From assembly GCA_037444185.1 (NCBI GenBank), contig JBBIMW010000001.1, positions 92,378 to 156,377 on the forward strand: a stretch of DNA of 64,000 nt, given 5' to 3'. The stretch comes from JAILZP01 sp037444185 (GTDB lineage Bacteria > Bacillota > Desulfotomaculia > Desulfotomaculales > Desulfocucumaceae). Both the position numbers and the translations under genes were made by a program. Of this stretch, positions 16,325 through 25,209 are shown one piece after another (position 1 is the first letter of the stretch; the number at the start of each line of letters is the position of its first letter). A model generated the notes under the pieces. It made no database searches. It worked only from the letters and a program-made list of their open reading frames with translations, and was not told the DNA's origin.

Positions 16325-16359
16325 GGAAGAAAGAAGGAACAGGCGCTGGCAGCCTGTCC
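16325..16359 (-). terminator. Intrinsic terminator after the flavoprotein operon
   Basis: On the minus strand GGACAGGC pairs with GCCTGTTCC around a seven-base loop and is followed by TTCTTTCTTCC, just after the stop codon of the gene at 16372-17970. The T-run is interrupted. Confidence 0.55.
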
Positions 16360-16371
16360 CCTCTTTTCACT

Positions 16372-17970
16372 TCAGCCGCTTATTTTGCCCCGGTAATCGG
16401 GCAGCAGTATCGGGGCGATTTTTTGTCCCAGCCCCTTTTCTTTCAGCTCCTGGTTGAATTTCCTTGCGTGATCCAGGTTCAGTCTGCCCAGGCTGACGTT
16501 TTTTATCCTCTCGGCGGCGTTAATGCCCGCCCGGCGCCCGAAGACTATTATGTCCAGCAGGGAGTTCCCCATCAGCCGGTTGCGGCCGTGCACCCCGCCG
16601 GACGCTTCCCCGGCCACATAGAGGTTCGGTATTTTGGTCTCCGCCTTGTCGTTAATCAGAATCCCGCCGTTCTGATAATGAAGTGTCGGGTAGATAATTA
16701 TCGGCTTTTGGGCCATATTGATGCCGAAGCGGTCAAACTGCCGGTACATGGCGGGGAGTTCCCTTTTAACCGTTCCCTTGCCGTGAATTATATCGATCAT
16801 GGGGGAGTCCAGCCACACTCCGAAACCGCTGGGGACGGCGATACCTTTTTTGCGATCCCGGCATTCCCGTATAATTCCCGAGGATACCACGTCCCTGGTT
16901 TCCAGCGGGTAGATGAACTGCTCCGCATCTATGTTGACCAGCTGGGCGCCGAGTCCGCGGACCTTTTCCGTCACCAGCTGGCCCACTATCTGTTCGGGGA
17001 AGGCCACCCCCGTGGGGTGAAACTGTGTGGCGTCGAGGAAAATCAGCCGGGCCCCCGCCCGGTATGCCATAACGATGCCGTCCGCCGTGGCCCCGTAGTG
17101 GTTGGTGGTGGGTGAGCTGTTGATATGCAGGCGGCCGGACCCCCCGGTGGCGATGATTACCGCTTTGGCCCTGGCCACCATGTACTGATTGGTTTCCAGG
17201 TTGTAGAGAACGGCGCCGGCACACTGGCCCCGGTCGTCCAGTATCAGTTCCACCGCCGGTGAAAACTCGATTACCTCGATCCCCCTGTTGCGGGCCTCGT
17301 CCCGCAGGGTGCGCATAATTTCGGCGCCGGTGTAGTCGTGGGCGAAGTGCATGCGCTTGCGGGAAGTGCCTCCGCCGTGAATTGAATTCATAGTGCCATC
17401 GGGATGTTTGCTGAACATGCACCCCAGGCTTTCCAGCCACTGAATGCAGATGGGGGCGTCCTTTGTCAGGGCGCTGACCAGCTCCGGTATATTTATGAAA
17501 CCGCCTCCGCCCATGACATCCAGATAGTGAAGGGCCGGAGAGTCGTTTTCTTTGTCTGCGGCCTGAATGCCACCCTCGGCCATCATGGTGTTGGCGTCTC
17601 CATGGCGCAGTTTGGTGGCCAGCAGCACTCCGGCGCCGCCCTCGGCGGCCAGCAGCGCAGCCGACGTCCCGGCGCCGCCCCCGCCCAGAACCAGAACATC
17701 CACGTCATAATCTATTTTCTCCAGATCTATTTGATCCGGGTCGATTTTGGAACGGCTCTCCAGCAGGTCTACGTGCTCGTGGGGCATCCTGTCCCCCTCA
17801 TTGGGGCCTATTTTTACCGGCCTCATGGCCTCAGCCATAAAATCCGGGTGATAGGACTTCAAAAGAGCGTCTTTTTCTTCAGCCGTCAGGCGGGGGAAAG
17901 TCTCATTCAGGCGTTTGTCCCTGGTTTGCTCGACTTTTTTGATCAATTCAAGCATTTCAGCTGTATACAT
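16372..17970 (-). CDS. Fumarate reductase/succinate dehydrogenase-type flavoprotein (TfrA/SdhA-like)
   Basis: The 532-residue FAD protein has a dinucleotide-binding motif (VLVLGGGGAGTSAA, near residue 90), the substrate-loop block HGGGTSRKRMHFAHDYTG near 200, and the C-terminal FAD block GRNRLMGNSLLDIIVFGRRAG near 470. It begins with about 80 extra residues before the FAD motif. The downstream-of-HdrCB and Fe-S subunit context resembles thiol:fumarate reductase of methanogens, where the same modules oxidise CoM-SH and CoB-SH to reduce fumarate. The natural thiol or electron partner in a Firmicute is not known from sequence; aspartate-oxidase-like or succinate-oxidising roles are alternatives. 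Confidence 0.82.
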   Translation of the reverse strand: MYTAEMLELIKKVEQTRDKRLNETFPRLTAEEKDALLKSYHPDFMAEAMRPVKIGPNEGDRMPHEHVDLLESRSKIDPDQIDLEKIDYDVDVLVLGGGGAGTSAALLAAEGGAGVLLATKLRHGDANTMMAEGGIQAADKENDSPALHYLDVMGGGGFINIPELVSALTKDAPICIQWLESLGCMFSKHPDGTMNSIHGGGTSRKRMHFAHDYTGAEIMRTLRDEARNRGIEVIEFSPAVELILDDRGQCAGAVLYNLETNQYMVARAKAVIIATGGSGRLHINSSPTTNHYGATADGIVMAYRAGARLIFLDATQFHPTGVAFPEQIVGQLVTEKVRGLGAQLVNIDAEQFIYPLETRDVVSSGIIRECRDRKKGIAVPSGFGVWLDSPMIDIIHGKGTVKRELPAMYRQFDRFGINMAQKPIIIYPTLHYQNGGILINDKAETKIPNLYVAGEASGGVHGRNRLMGNSLLDIIVFGRRAGINAAERIKNVSLGRLNLDHARKFNQELKEKGLGQKIAPILLPDYRGKISG

Positions 17971-18013
17971 TTAAGCTGTCACCCTCCTTAATCCGTAATC
18001 CGGCGAAAGCCAG

Positions 18014-18679
18014 TCACTTTTCAATGTCCCTGTTGTTGTACAACTGCTGCAGTTCTTCCCGGCTCATGCTCATGAGATTGTCTATCTCCCGGTCAAACTT
18101 CCCGCTCCTGATCTCCTCCACCCGGTGGGCCAGGTGCTTCGCCCGGGGCGCTATATGGCTTCCGTACAGCCTGCGGCACAAAATGGCGATATTGTACTGC
18201 ACAAGCTCTGCGGGACAGCGGGATGCGCACAGCCCGCACATAATGCAGTCGAAGGAGGAATGGGCCACCTTCTCAATATTTCCGCGCTGGGCCGCCGCCA
18301 CGTAATCCATCACGTTGAGACCCTGGGGGCAAATCCTGGTGCACTGGTTGCAGCCCAGGCAGCGGGTCATTTCCGGGTAGTTCTTGAGAAGGGTGCCCAG
18401 TGCGGGGGCGGATTCCTCCAGATTGTAAATGGCTTTGTTGGCCGGATAAAAAGGTATCTGGGTGAGGTGCATTCCGTCTTCCACCATGGTCATACAGGAA
18501 AGGCCGACTTTGAGGCGGAAATCACCGGGTATTCTGTAAACGGTGCCGCAGGCGCCGCAAAAACCGCCCCGGCAGCCGCATCCCCGGACAAAGCTGAAAC
18601 CGGCGTATTCCATGGCCTTCATAATGGTCAAACCGGAGGGGACTTCGTATTTTTTGCCCATAACGTATATATCGGTCAT
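18014..18679 (-). CDS. Fe-S subunit of fumarate reductase/succinate dehydrogenase type (SdhB/TfrB N-half-like)
   Basis: The 221 residues include a [2Fe-2S] ferredoxin-like N-terminus (C34, C36, C41, C44 in GCGCRGGFCGAC) and two [4Fe-4S] motifs (C107-C117 in CLGCNQCTRICP; C145-C155 in CIMCGLCASRCP). That is one more four-cysteine cluster motif than the usual single [4Fe-4S] plus [3Fe-4S] set of classical SdhB. It would carry electrons between the flavoprotein and the HdrB/HdrC subunits encoded upstream in the operon. Confidence 0.85.
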   Translation of the reverse strand: MTDIYVMGKKYEVPSGLTIMKAMEYAGFSFVRGCGCRGGFCGACGTVYRIPGDFRLKVGLSCMTMVEDGMHLTQIPFYPANKAIYNLEESAPALGTLLKNYPEMTRCLGCNQCTRICPQGLNVMDYVAAAQRGNIEKVAHSSFDCIMCGLCASRCPAELVQYNIAILCRRLYGSHIAPRAKHLAHRVEEIRSGKFDREIDNLMSMSREELQQLYNNRDIEK

Positions 18680-18718
18680 ACCTTTGCCTCCCTTGCGAAA
18701 ATAATAGGCGCAGTCCTT

Positions 18719-19582
18719 TTAAATATCTTCCAGTAAAACTGCCGGATCGACATAATGCTGGTCAAAGCCCAGCTTCTCCACCGGCACGCCCAGCGCCAGC
18801 CCCAGCAGCTGGGTAAAATACAGTACCGGCATTTTGACAAAGCCTCCGTCCTCCCGGGCGATACTTTCCTGCATCCAGTCCAGGTTGAACTGGCACAGGG
18901 GGCAGCTGGTGACGACGGTCCGGGCCCCCCGCTGCCTTGCCGCTTCAATTATTTCCCTTGCTTTGGCCAGGACCAGTTCTTGGGTCTTAAGCAGCTGGTA
19001 GGAGCCGCAGCACTTGGTTTTTTGGGGGAACAAAACGGGATCGAGCCCTATGGCCCGGGCCATCTCATCCATGACCGCCGGGCTTTCGGAGTCGCCGAAG
19101 GCCATTTCTTCCGCCGGCCGGGTCAGCATGCAGCCGTAATAGCAGGCCACCTTCATTCCTTTCAACTTTCCGCCGGCCTTGTCTTTCAGAGCTTCAAATC
19201 CCAGTTCATCCCTTATTATTTCAAGGGGGTGAAGTATCTTTGTTTCTCCGGCGTAATCTTCTTCCAGGTAGTCATTTAATTTTTGCCTGGTTTCCCGGTC
19301 ATTTTGCATGGCGTAATTTACACGCTTCAAAACATTAAAACAAAAGGCGCACACGGTCACCAGCCTGCCGTCCCCCTGTTTGGCGGCGTTGGCCAGTATG
19401 CGGGCCGCCCCCACCATGCCCATATAGTTGTCCCGGGCCAGGGGAAACACAGTGCCGCAGCAGGTCCATTCAGGCAGTTCAGTCAGTTCCAGGCCCAGGG
19501 CGGCCAACGATTCCCGGGTGGAGCTGTCCAGCCCCCTGGCCTTGGTATGCAGGGTACAGCCCGGAAAATATGGTATGCTCAT
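18719..19582 (-). CDS. Heterodisulfide reductase subunit B-like protein (two CCG domains)
   Basis: This 287-residue protein carries two cysteine-rich CCG motifs: WTCCGT with CAFC in the first half, and CYYGC, KCCGS and CPLC in the second. These ligate the noncubane [4Fe-4S] clusters that cleave disulfides in HdrB. In methanogen TfrB this module is fused to the SdhB-like part; here it is a separate gene. Start ATG follows AAAGGAGGGAAAGG. It should be the thiol/disulfide site of the complex. Confidence 0.88.
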   Translation of the reverse strand: MSIPYFPGCTLHTKARGLDSSTRESLAALGLELTELPEWTCCGTVFPLARDNYMGMVGAARILANAAKQGDGRLVTVCAFCFNVLKRVNYAMQNDRETRQKLNDYLEEDYAGETKILHPLEIIRDELGFEALKDKAGGKLKGMKVACYYGCMLTRPAEEMAFGDSESPAVMDEMARAIGLDPVLFPQKTKCCGSYQLLKTQELVLAKAREIIEAARQRGARTVVTSCPLCQFNLDWMQESIAREDGGFVKMPVLYFTQLLGLALGVPVEKLGFDQHYVDPAVLLEDI

Positions 19583-19594
19583 CCTTTCCCTCCT

Positions 19595-19975
19595 TTAAGC
19601 GCTGAGCTTGCGAAATCCGCTGGTCAAGGCCATTTGGGGGATTTCCCCGAGCAATTCCCGGGGAATGTCTTCCAGCACCAGGGCCTCTGTTCCATTGCGC
19701 AGGTTGACGACCCGCAGGGCCTCCATCACCCTGGCTATATCAATGCCCCTCGGGCACCGGGCGGTACAGGCGAGACAGGCGGTGCATTTCCAGATGGAGG
19801 GGGATTCCAGAACGCTTTCATCACCCAGCTGCAGCATCCGCATTATCAGCCTGGGAAGCTGTTCCATCACCCGCATGCCAGTGCAGCTAGCGCTGCAGGC
19901 ACCGCACTGCATGCAAAGATAGGGATTCTGTCCGGTGATTTCTTTGACCTTGAACATTAAATCATCAGTGACCAT
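19595..19975 (-). CDS. Heterodisulfide reductase subunit C-like ferredoxin
   Basis: This is a 126-residue protein with two [4Fe-4S] motifs: C21, C24, C27 and C31 (CMQCGACSASC) and a second CTACLACTARCP near residues 65-75. It passes electrons to the HdrB-like neighbour. I choose the ATG at 19973-19975 (MVTDDLMFKV), because AAGGGG lies eight bases upstream; an ATG 13 codons earlier lacks such a site. It is the first gene of the hdrC-hdrB-Fe-S-flavoprotein operon. Confidence 0.87.
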   Translation of the reverse strand: MVTDDLMFKVKEITGQNPYLCMQCGACSASCTGMRVMEQLPRLIMRMLQLGDESVLESPSIWKCTACLACTARCPRGIDIARVMEALRVVNLRNGTEALVLEDIPRELLGEIPQMALTSGFRKLSA

Positions 19976-20446
19976 AGCATCTACCCCTTTGCTCAACTGT
20001 TGTGTGGTTCCCAAAATGCCGGCCGGGCGCCGCCGGCCGGCAGGCCTTACATTTCAGCAGTTCCCCAAACATATTTTGCAGCAGCAAGAATAATGCCAGC
20101 AAGCGAGACAAGGCAGAATTACAAAAAATACTGTGTTTTCTGCATTTTAAGTCGCCATGGGGAAGGGTGGGGCCGGGCGGGGCGCCGGTTTTTATCTAAG
20201 TTTTAGAAAAAGTGTTTTCAGACCCTTGAAACTTTACACCCAAAGGGATTCAGTCCTGGGATTGCGAGATTCCGGAGGCCGTTGTATTTCTAAAAAATGA
20301 AATACGGACCAGCCTGTCCCCACTACATGATAACATTTTCCTTCATTCCGCAGTAGTAGTAAATATTCGCTGTCTTGGAACCTTTGGCGGGCGGCGGCCG
20401 TCATTAAGTATTAAAGATGAAACATTGAGTGGAGGGAGTAAAAACG
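19976..20446. other. Divergent intergenic region
   Basis: No gene is seen in 470 bases. It should hold the divergent promoters of the HdrC operon and the beta-propeller gene. A very GC-rich hairpin (GCCGGC arms, around 20018-20041) lies just upstream of hdrC. I see no clear -35/-10 pair or known operator. Confidence 0.5.
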
Positions 20447-22555
20447 ATGAACAGGCTAAAGATGCTGGCGGTCATTCTTTTAGCCGTATCCCTTGCCGCA
20501 GCGGCGCAGTTTTTCGCCCCCCGCCGATCGGTGGCGGAGGAGCCCGGGAGATTTACCAGCGCCAGGCACTTGGCGGAATACATAAGGGCGAACAGCCTTC
20601 TGGCCGGTTTGGGGCGGGGAATGGAGGAGGATTTAAGAACGATGTCCGCTCCGGGAATGGCCGGGGCCGAGGCGCAATGGACCGGGGGAACCGGGACCCG
20701 GGCCGCGGCAAAGGCGGTGGACGGCCATTCCACCACCAACGTGCAGGTTGAAGGTGTGGACGAGTACGATACAATCAAAAACGACGGCAAGTACCTGTAC
20801 GTGGTGTCGGGGGGGCAGGTGCACATTTTGGAGGCCTACCCGCCGGAAAGGGCCGGAATACTGTCCACCGTCAAATTCGACGGCTATCCCCGGGGGCTGT
20901 TCCTGAACGGAGACAGGCTCCTGGTGCTGGGAGACAGATATTCGGCCCCGGGCACCCTGGCGGTTTTGTATGACGTCGCCGACCGGGCGGCCCCCGCGGC
21001 AATAAAGGTGCTGGCCTGGGAAGGGCATTGCGTCTCTTCCAGGATGATCGGTGACTGGGCATATATAGTTATAAACTCACCGGTGCTGTTTTACGGCGAT
21101 AACGCAAAGCTGCCGGAGTTCAGCGAGGACGGGAGGCTGACCGAGGTTCCCCCCGGCCAGATATATTTCTTTAATTATCCCGATTATTCATACGTATATA
21201 CCATGATTGTGGCGGTGAACACGGCCGATCCGGGAAAGCAGGCTGATTTCAGGACTTATCTCACCGGGACTTCGCAAAATGTCTTTGCCTCCGCAGAAAA
21301 TCTTTATCTGACCGGAGTCAAGGTTCCCGACACGGCCGCCCTGACGGGCAGGTACATAGAGGGGCTGGCTTCCCTCCTGAAGGGTGAGACGGCCGGCAAA
21401 ATGAGGAACATAGGCTCATCGGCGGAAAGCCCCCATCAGAAAATGGCCCGGGCGGAAGAGCTGCTGGAAAAATACATGGCCGGGCTGAGCTATGCCGAAG
21501 CGGCGGACCTGGAGGAGAAGATTCATCAGATCCGGGAAAAATTCCACCGGGACATGGAGAGGGAAAGGGACGGCACGGCTATATATAAATTTTCCCTCCA
21601 GGGAGGCAGTGTGGAGTTCAGGTGCAGGGGAGAGGTGAAGGGGCAGCTGCTGAACCAGTTCTCCATGGATGAGTACGAAGGGTATTTCAGAGTCGCCACC
21701 ACCTCCCGGGGATTTATGCTCAGCCGGGCCCCGGCCACCAGGAATAATATATACGTGCTGGACCGGGACCTGAAGGTGACGGGCAGACTGGAGGGGCTGG
21801 CCCCCACCGAGAGGATATACTCGGCCAGATTCATGGGCGGCAGGGTTTACCTGGTGACCTTCAGGAACATCGATCCGCTGTTTGTGATTGACCTTAAAGA
21901 CCCGGCCGGCCCCAAGGTGCTGGGCGAGCTGAAAATACCGGGATATTCGGACTACCTGCACCCGTACGATGAAAACCACCTGATCGGGGTGGGCAGGGAG
22001 GTGGCGCCGGTCCCGGATCCGCTCCCCATGCCGCTCCCCATGCCTCTAAAGCCCGTCCTTCCCGGGCCGGTTCCTGAAATAATGCCGCCGCCGCCCATAA
22101 TACCGCAGGGCGTGAAGATTGCCCTCTTCGACGTCAGCAATCCGGCGAGGCCGCTGGAGACGGCGAAGTACGTAGTGGACCGGCCGCACTCCGACACGGA
22201 GGTTTCCAGGGATCACAAGGCCTTTCTTTTCAACCGGGGGCGGGATCTGATGGTTCTGCCGGTTTCGTATACGGAATATACGCCGGTGGCGCCCCCGGAC
22301 AGGAAAATCTCACCTTACCTCAAACATTGGCAGGGCATGTACGTATTTAATATTTCCCCCGCCAAAGGCATCGGCCTCAAGGGCAGAATAGAGCACCCGT
22401 CGCCGGAAAGGCCTCAAATCACCGAGAGGATAAGCAGGGCGGCGTACATAAAGGACGTTTTGTACACCGTGTCCGACGGGGCGGTTAAATTAAGCGATAT
22501 TGATGATCTGGGGGAGATCCGGACCGTCCGCCTGCCTCGGCCCCTTTACCGGTAA
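20447..22555 (+). CDS. Secreted beta-propeller domain protein
   Basis: This 702-residue exported protein has an N-terminal signal peptide (about 1-25, hydrophobic core LAVILLAVSLAAAA). The block VQVEGVDEYDTIKNDGKYLY (residues 92-111) is characteristic of the bacterial secreted beta-propeller family (Pfam Beta_propel). A proline-rich linker with repeated PLPMPLPMP lies near residue 530, and a helical insertion near 320-370. I choose the ATG at 20447 because GGAGGGAG lies seven bases upstream. It stands alone and its function is unknown; an extracellular or cell-wall scaffold is plausible. Confidence 0.85.
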   Translation: MNRLKMLAVILLAVSLAAAAQFFAPRRSVAEEPGRFTSARHLAEYIRANSLLAGLGRGMEEDLRTMSAPGMAGAEAQWTGGTGTRAAAKAVDGHSTTNVQVEGVDEYDTIKNDGKYLYVVSGGQVHILEAYPPERAGILSTVKFDGYPRGLFLNGDRLLVLGDRYSAPGTLAVLYDVADRAAPAAIKVLAWEGHCVSSRMIGDWAYIVINSPVLFYGDNAKLPEFSEDGRLTEVPPGQIYFFNYPDYSYVYTMIVAVNTADPGKQADFRTYLTGTSQNVFASAENLYLTGVKVPDTAALTGRYIEGLASLLKGETAGKMRNIGSSAESPHQKMARAEELLEKYMAGLSYAEAADLEEKIHQIREKFHRDMERERDGTAIYKFSLQGGSVEFRCRGEVKGQLLNQFSMDEYEGYFRVATTSRGFMLSRAPATRNNIYVLDRDLKVTGRLEGLAPTERIYSARFMGGRVYLVTFRNIDPLFVIDLKDPAGPKVLGELKIPGYSDYLHPYDENHLIGVGREVAPVPDPLPMPLPMPLKPVLPGPVPEIMPPPPIIPQGVKIALFDVSNPARPLETAKYVVDRPHSDTEVSRDHKAFLFNRGRDLMVLPVSYTEYTPVAPPDRKISPYLKHWQGMYVFNISPAKGIGLKGRIEHPSPERPQITERISRAAYIKDVLYTVSDGAVKLSDIDDLGEIRTVRLPRPLYR

Positions 22556-22576
22556 ATGTTTGTACCGGGCCGGTGA

Positions 22577-23497
22577 TTATAATTTCCCCCTGTTTGTTTC
22601 TGCCGCGGGGCTGAAGCGGGAGGTCTGCACCAGCATCACTCCGGACAGTATTATTGCCGTGGCCGCCAGTTCACGGAGGGACAGTCCCTCGTCCAGCAAG
22701 AGCCACCCCAGTATAACCGCCACCACCGGGTTGACGTAGGAATAGGTGGCTGCCTTGGCGGGGGGCATGGCCTTGAGTATGTACAGAAAACAGCTGAAGC
22801 CCAGTATCGATCCGGCGAAAACAAGATACAGCAGTGCGCCGGCGCCCTGGGCGGTGAGGTGGAAGCGGGGCAGTTCCCCGGCCATTATTCCGGTGAGGGA
22901 GAGAGCCGATCCGGCCGCCAGCATCTGCACCGCGGAGACGGCCAGCATGGACCCGGACACCGGGTTCCTGGCCGAATATACAGATCCCGCCGCCCAGATG
23001 AAGGAAGCCGCCATCAGTCCCGCCAGGCCCAGCGGGTTTAAATACTGGAAGCCGCTGCTGCTGTATACCAGGAAGCCCACCCCGGAAAAGCCGAGCAGCA
23101 GCCCGGCCCAGCCTTTCCGGCCCAGCCTGCCGCCGCCGGGGGCCAGCAGATCAATCAGGGCCACAAAAAGAGGGACGGAGGATGCGATCAGGGCGGCTAT
23201 ATTTGACGGTATGTATTGTTCCGACCAGACCACCAGGCCGTTGCCCCCGAAGAGAAGCAGAATTCCGACGGTGGCGGCGATTCTCAGGTCTCTGGCGGAT
23301 TCCGGCATTTTGTGCCCCATGGCGTATACGTAGCCCAGCAATATGGCCCCGGCCAGCAGAAATCTGGTTCCGGCGAAAAGGGCGGGCGGGAGTTGGCTCA
23401 CTCCCACCCGGATGGCAAGGTATGTGGACCCCCAGACCAGGCAGACCACGGTATAGGCTAAGTACGCCCTGGCGTCCAGCGGCTTGTATCCGTTCAA
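22577..23497 (-). CDS. EamA/DMT superfamily permease
   Basis: The 306 residues carry ten hydrophobic spans in two five-helix EamA halves. The N-terminal LVWGSTYLAIRVG and the central AAGSVYSARN are typical of RhaT/YedA-like exporters of amino acids or metabolites. The start is TTG behind GGAGGT, overlapping the upstream nucleotidase stop by TTGA, so the two genes are co-translated. Substrate unknown. Confidence 0.88.
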   Translation of the reverse strand: MNGYKPLDARAYLAYTVVCLVWGSTYLAIRVGVSQLPPALFAGTRFLLAGAILLGYVYAMGHKMPESARDLRIAATVGILLLFGGNGLVVWSEQYIPSNIAALIASSVPLFVALIDLLAPGGGRLGRKGWAGLLLGFSGVGFLVYSSSGFQYLNPLGLAGLMAASFIWAAGSVYSARNPVSGSMLAVSAVQMLAAGSALSLTGIMAGELPRFHLTAQGAGALLYLVFAGSILGFSCFLYILKAMPPAKAATYSYVNPVVAVILGWLLLDEGLSLRELAATAIILSGVMLVQTSRFSPAAETNRGKL

Positions 23498-24078
23498 AAG
23501 AAATTACCTCCAGCCCGGAGCCCTAATATATGGACGATATGCTCCTTTATCTCCCGCCAGCTGCGCACCCTGGTCACCAAGCCGGGCAGCTTGCCGCGGT
23601 TGTAGGTGGCGTCCATCAGCAGCACCGGTACTCCGCAGGAACTGATTTGAAGGGCGTTTTTCTTGTTGTCCTCGATAAAAATGTCAACACAAAAATCCAT
23701 GCAGGCTCCCCGCTTGTCGTGCTGTCCCAGGAGGCTCAGCCCGTCATAGACTATGCCGTGCCTGTCCAGCCATTCCGCTGTCTGCCCGGCGTATGCCGGG
23801 GTGCGGGCGGAAATGAGGTGTATTTTATGGTTTTCGCCCAGTTCCCTGATGGTTTCGGCGGCGCCGGGAACGGGAACCACTTCCAGGATTATTTCCAGTT
23901 CCCGGGCCATGATGAATCTGTCAAAGGCATCGCGGGTGAGGCCGAACATTTCCCGGGGCTTGAAGTTTATAAAATCCTCCCGGGTGTAATTGCTGCCGAA
24001 GTGCCGGTTCAGTTTTTCAATGATCACCGGCTGGGAATCGGCGACAACCCCGTCTATGTCTATACCGATCTTCTTCAT
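23494..24078 (-). CDS. HAD-family 5'(3')-deoxyribonucleotidase-like protein
   Basis: The 194-residue HAD hydrolase has motif I GIDIDGVVADS (nucleophile Asp and acid/base Asp, residues 6 and 8), motif II as ISAR near residue 95, and a C-terminal FIEDNKKNALQ acidic motif. The layout matches the 5'-nucleotidase C (NT5C) group that dephosphorylates (deoxy)nucleoside monophosphates. It forms a two-gene unit with the DMT transporter. Confidence 0.85.
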   Translation of the reverse strand: MKKIGIDIDGVVADSQPVIIEKLNRHFGSNYTREDFINFKPREMFGLTRDAFDRFIMARELEIILEVVPVPGAAETIRELGENHKIHLISARTPAYAGQTAEWLDRHGIVYDGLSLLGQHDKRGACMDFCVDIFIEDNKKNALQISSCGVPVLLMDATYNRGKLPGLVTRVRSWREIKEHIVHILGLRAGGNFF

Positions 24079-24155
24079 CTGTTAATCACTTCCTCAATCA
24101 ATACAGCACTGAACACTATTTTAGCAGATAGCGCGGGAATGCAAAAGACCGCAAT

Positions 24156-24206
24156 GTACCGGTTACCTAAGTTGCTAATAACTTAGTAACTTAGGTAACC
24201 GGTACC
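24156..24206. repeat. Palindromic intergenic repeat, full copy
   Basis: The 51 bases read almost the same on both strands: left arm GTACCGGTTACCTAAGTT, right arm AACTTAGGTAACCGGTAC, with a short asymmetric centre. This is the most symmetric member of the dispersed family. It lies 13 bases upstream of the Fur-type promoter of the prepilin peptidase gene. Confidence 0.8.
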
Positions 24207-24218
24207 AATATAATTTAG

Positions 24219-24246
24219 TTGACAATGATTATCGTTATCGTATAGC
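24219..24246 (+). promoter_or_regulatory. Promoter with Fur box upstream of prepilin peptidase
   Basis: TTGACA at 24219-24224 and TATAGC at 24241-24246 are 16 bases apart. GACAATGATTATCGTTATC (24221-24239) agrees with the 19-base Fur consensus GATAATGATAATCATTATC at 16 positions and covers most of the promoter. Iron-loaded Fur would block transcription. Confidence 0.8.
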
Positions 24247-24282
24247 ATTTATATTACAATACTATTAAAGAAAGGATCCGCC

Positions 24283-25029
24283 ATGCCTGACGTTATTTTG
24301 GCCATGCTCGCAGGGGCCTGCGTGGGAAGCTTTTTAAACGTATGCATATACCGCATTCCCAGAGGGATGTCGGTGGTCTCCGGATCCTCCAGCTGCCCGG
24401 AGTGCAAAAAGCCCTTGGGAATATTGGATCTTGCCACCGTACTCAGTTATATTTTGTTGAGGGGGCGCTGCCGGCTTTGCAGGGCCTCCATCAGCCCCAG
24501 ATACCCAATGGTGGAATTGACCACGGCGCTGTTGTTTTTGGCTGCTTTCCTCCATTGGGGCGTGAGCTGGCGGGCCGTATCCGCCGGGATACTGTTTTCG
24601 ATTTTGATTGCCGCGTCTATTATTGATTTCGACACCGGCATTATTCCGGACGAAATCATTATAGCGGCTTTTATTCTAGGGGCGCCGGCCCTGCTGCTGA
24701 CGTCTCCCGGCAGGCTGCTCAGCGGTCTGGCCGGGCTTTGCGCAGCAGGTATCGTCATGATTATAATCGCCCTGGCCTCTGGAGGGGGGCTGGGGGGAGG
24801 CGATGTTAAATTAAGTGCTGTGATAGGGTTTTTTTTGGGCTGGCCCCATGCCCTGGTGGCGCTGTTCCTGGCTTTCCTGGCCGGCGCCCTGGCCGGGGTG
24901 GTTCTTTTGGCCAGCGGGAGAAAAGGCAGAAAGGACGCTGTGCCCTTCGGGCCGTACCTGGCGCTGGGAGGCACAACCGGAGCCTTAGCGTCGGACGGGA
25001 TAATTATATGGTACACGGGTCTTTTTTAG
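24283..25029 (+). CDS. pilD: Prepilin peptidase (type IV leader peptidase, PilD/GspO family)
   Basis: This integral membrane aspartyl protease cleaves and N-methylates type IV prepilins and pseudopilins. The 248 residues show the N-terminal GSFLNVCIYRIPR block and the paired CPEC and CRLC zinc cysteines, then catalytic Asp in DFDTGIIPD (near residue 125) and GGGDVKL (near 180). Eight spans follow the usual pattern. The ATG has AAAGGA upstream. It heads the pilus/secretion cluster but has its own Fur-type promoter. Confidence 0.93.
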   Translation: MPDVILAMLAGACVGSFLNVCIYRIPRGMSVVSGSSSCPECKKPLGILDLATVLSYILLRGRCRLCRASISPRYPMVELTTALLFLAAFLHWGVSWRAVSAGILFSILIAASIIDFDTGIIPDEIIIAAFILGAPALLLTSPGRLLSGLAGLCAAGIVMIIIALASGGGLGGGDVKLSAVIGFFLGWPHALVALFLAFLAGALAGVVLLASGRKGRKDAVPFGPYLALGGTTGALASDGIIIWYTGLF

Positions 25030-25091
25030 GTATGTATTTTTGTGTATGACATGCATCAATGTGGATGTAGAAATAATTTTTCACAAGCATA

Positions 25092-25121
25092 TTGACACCG
25101 ATAATCATTATCATTTATAAT
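25092..25121 (+). promoter_or_regulatory. Promoter with Fur box upstream of the pseudopilin operon
   Basis: TTGACA (25092-25097) and TATAAT (25116-25121) both match consensus, 18 bases apart. GACACCGATAATCATTATC (25094-25112) fits 16 of 19 Fur-box positions and fills the spacer. It should drive the genes from 25210 to 34613 under iron limitation. Confidence 0.83.
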
Positions 25122-25209
25122 TTAGTCAGTTATTGGTTGTCAAGCTGGCGTCAAGGGCACCGTCAACCCCCGGAGGGGGATGGAGGCGTGCTGGGGAGAG
25201 GGGGTATGC

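Noticed and set aside
20404..21062. Minus-strand frames of 63-140 codons at the start of the beta-propeller gene
   Set aside because: They are antisense to a gene with a signal peptide and a conserved family motif.
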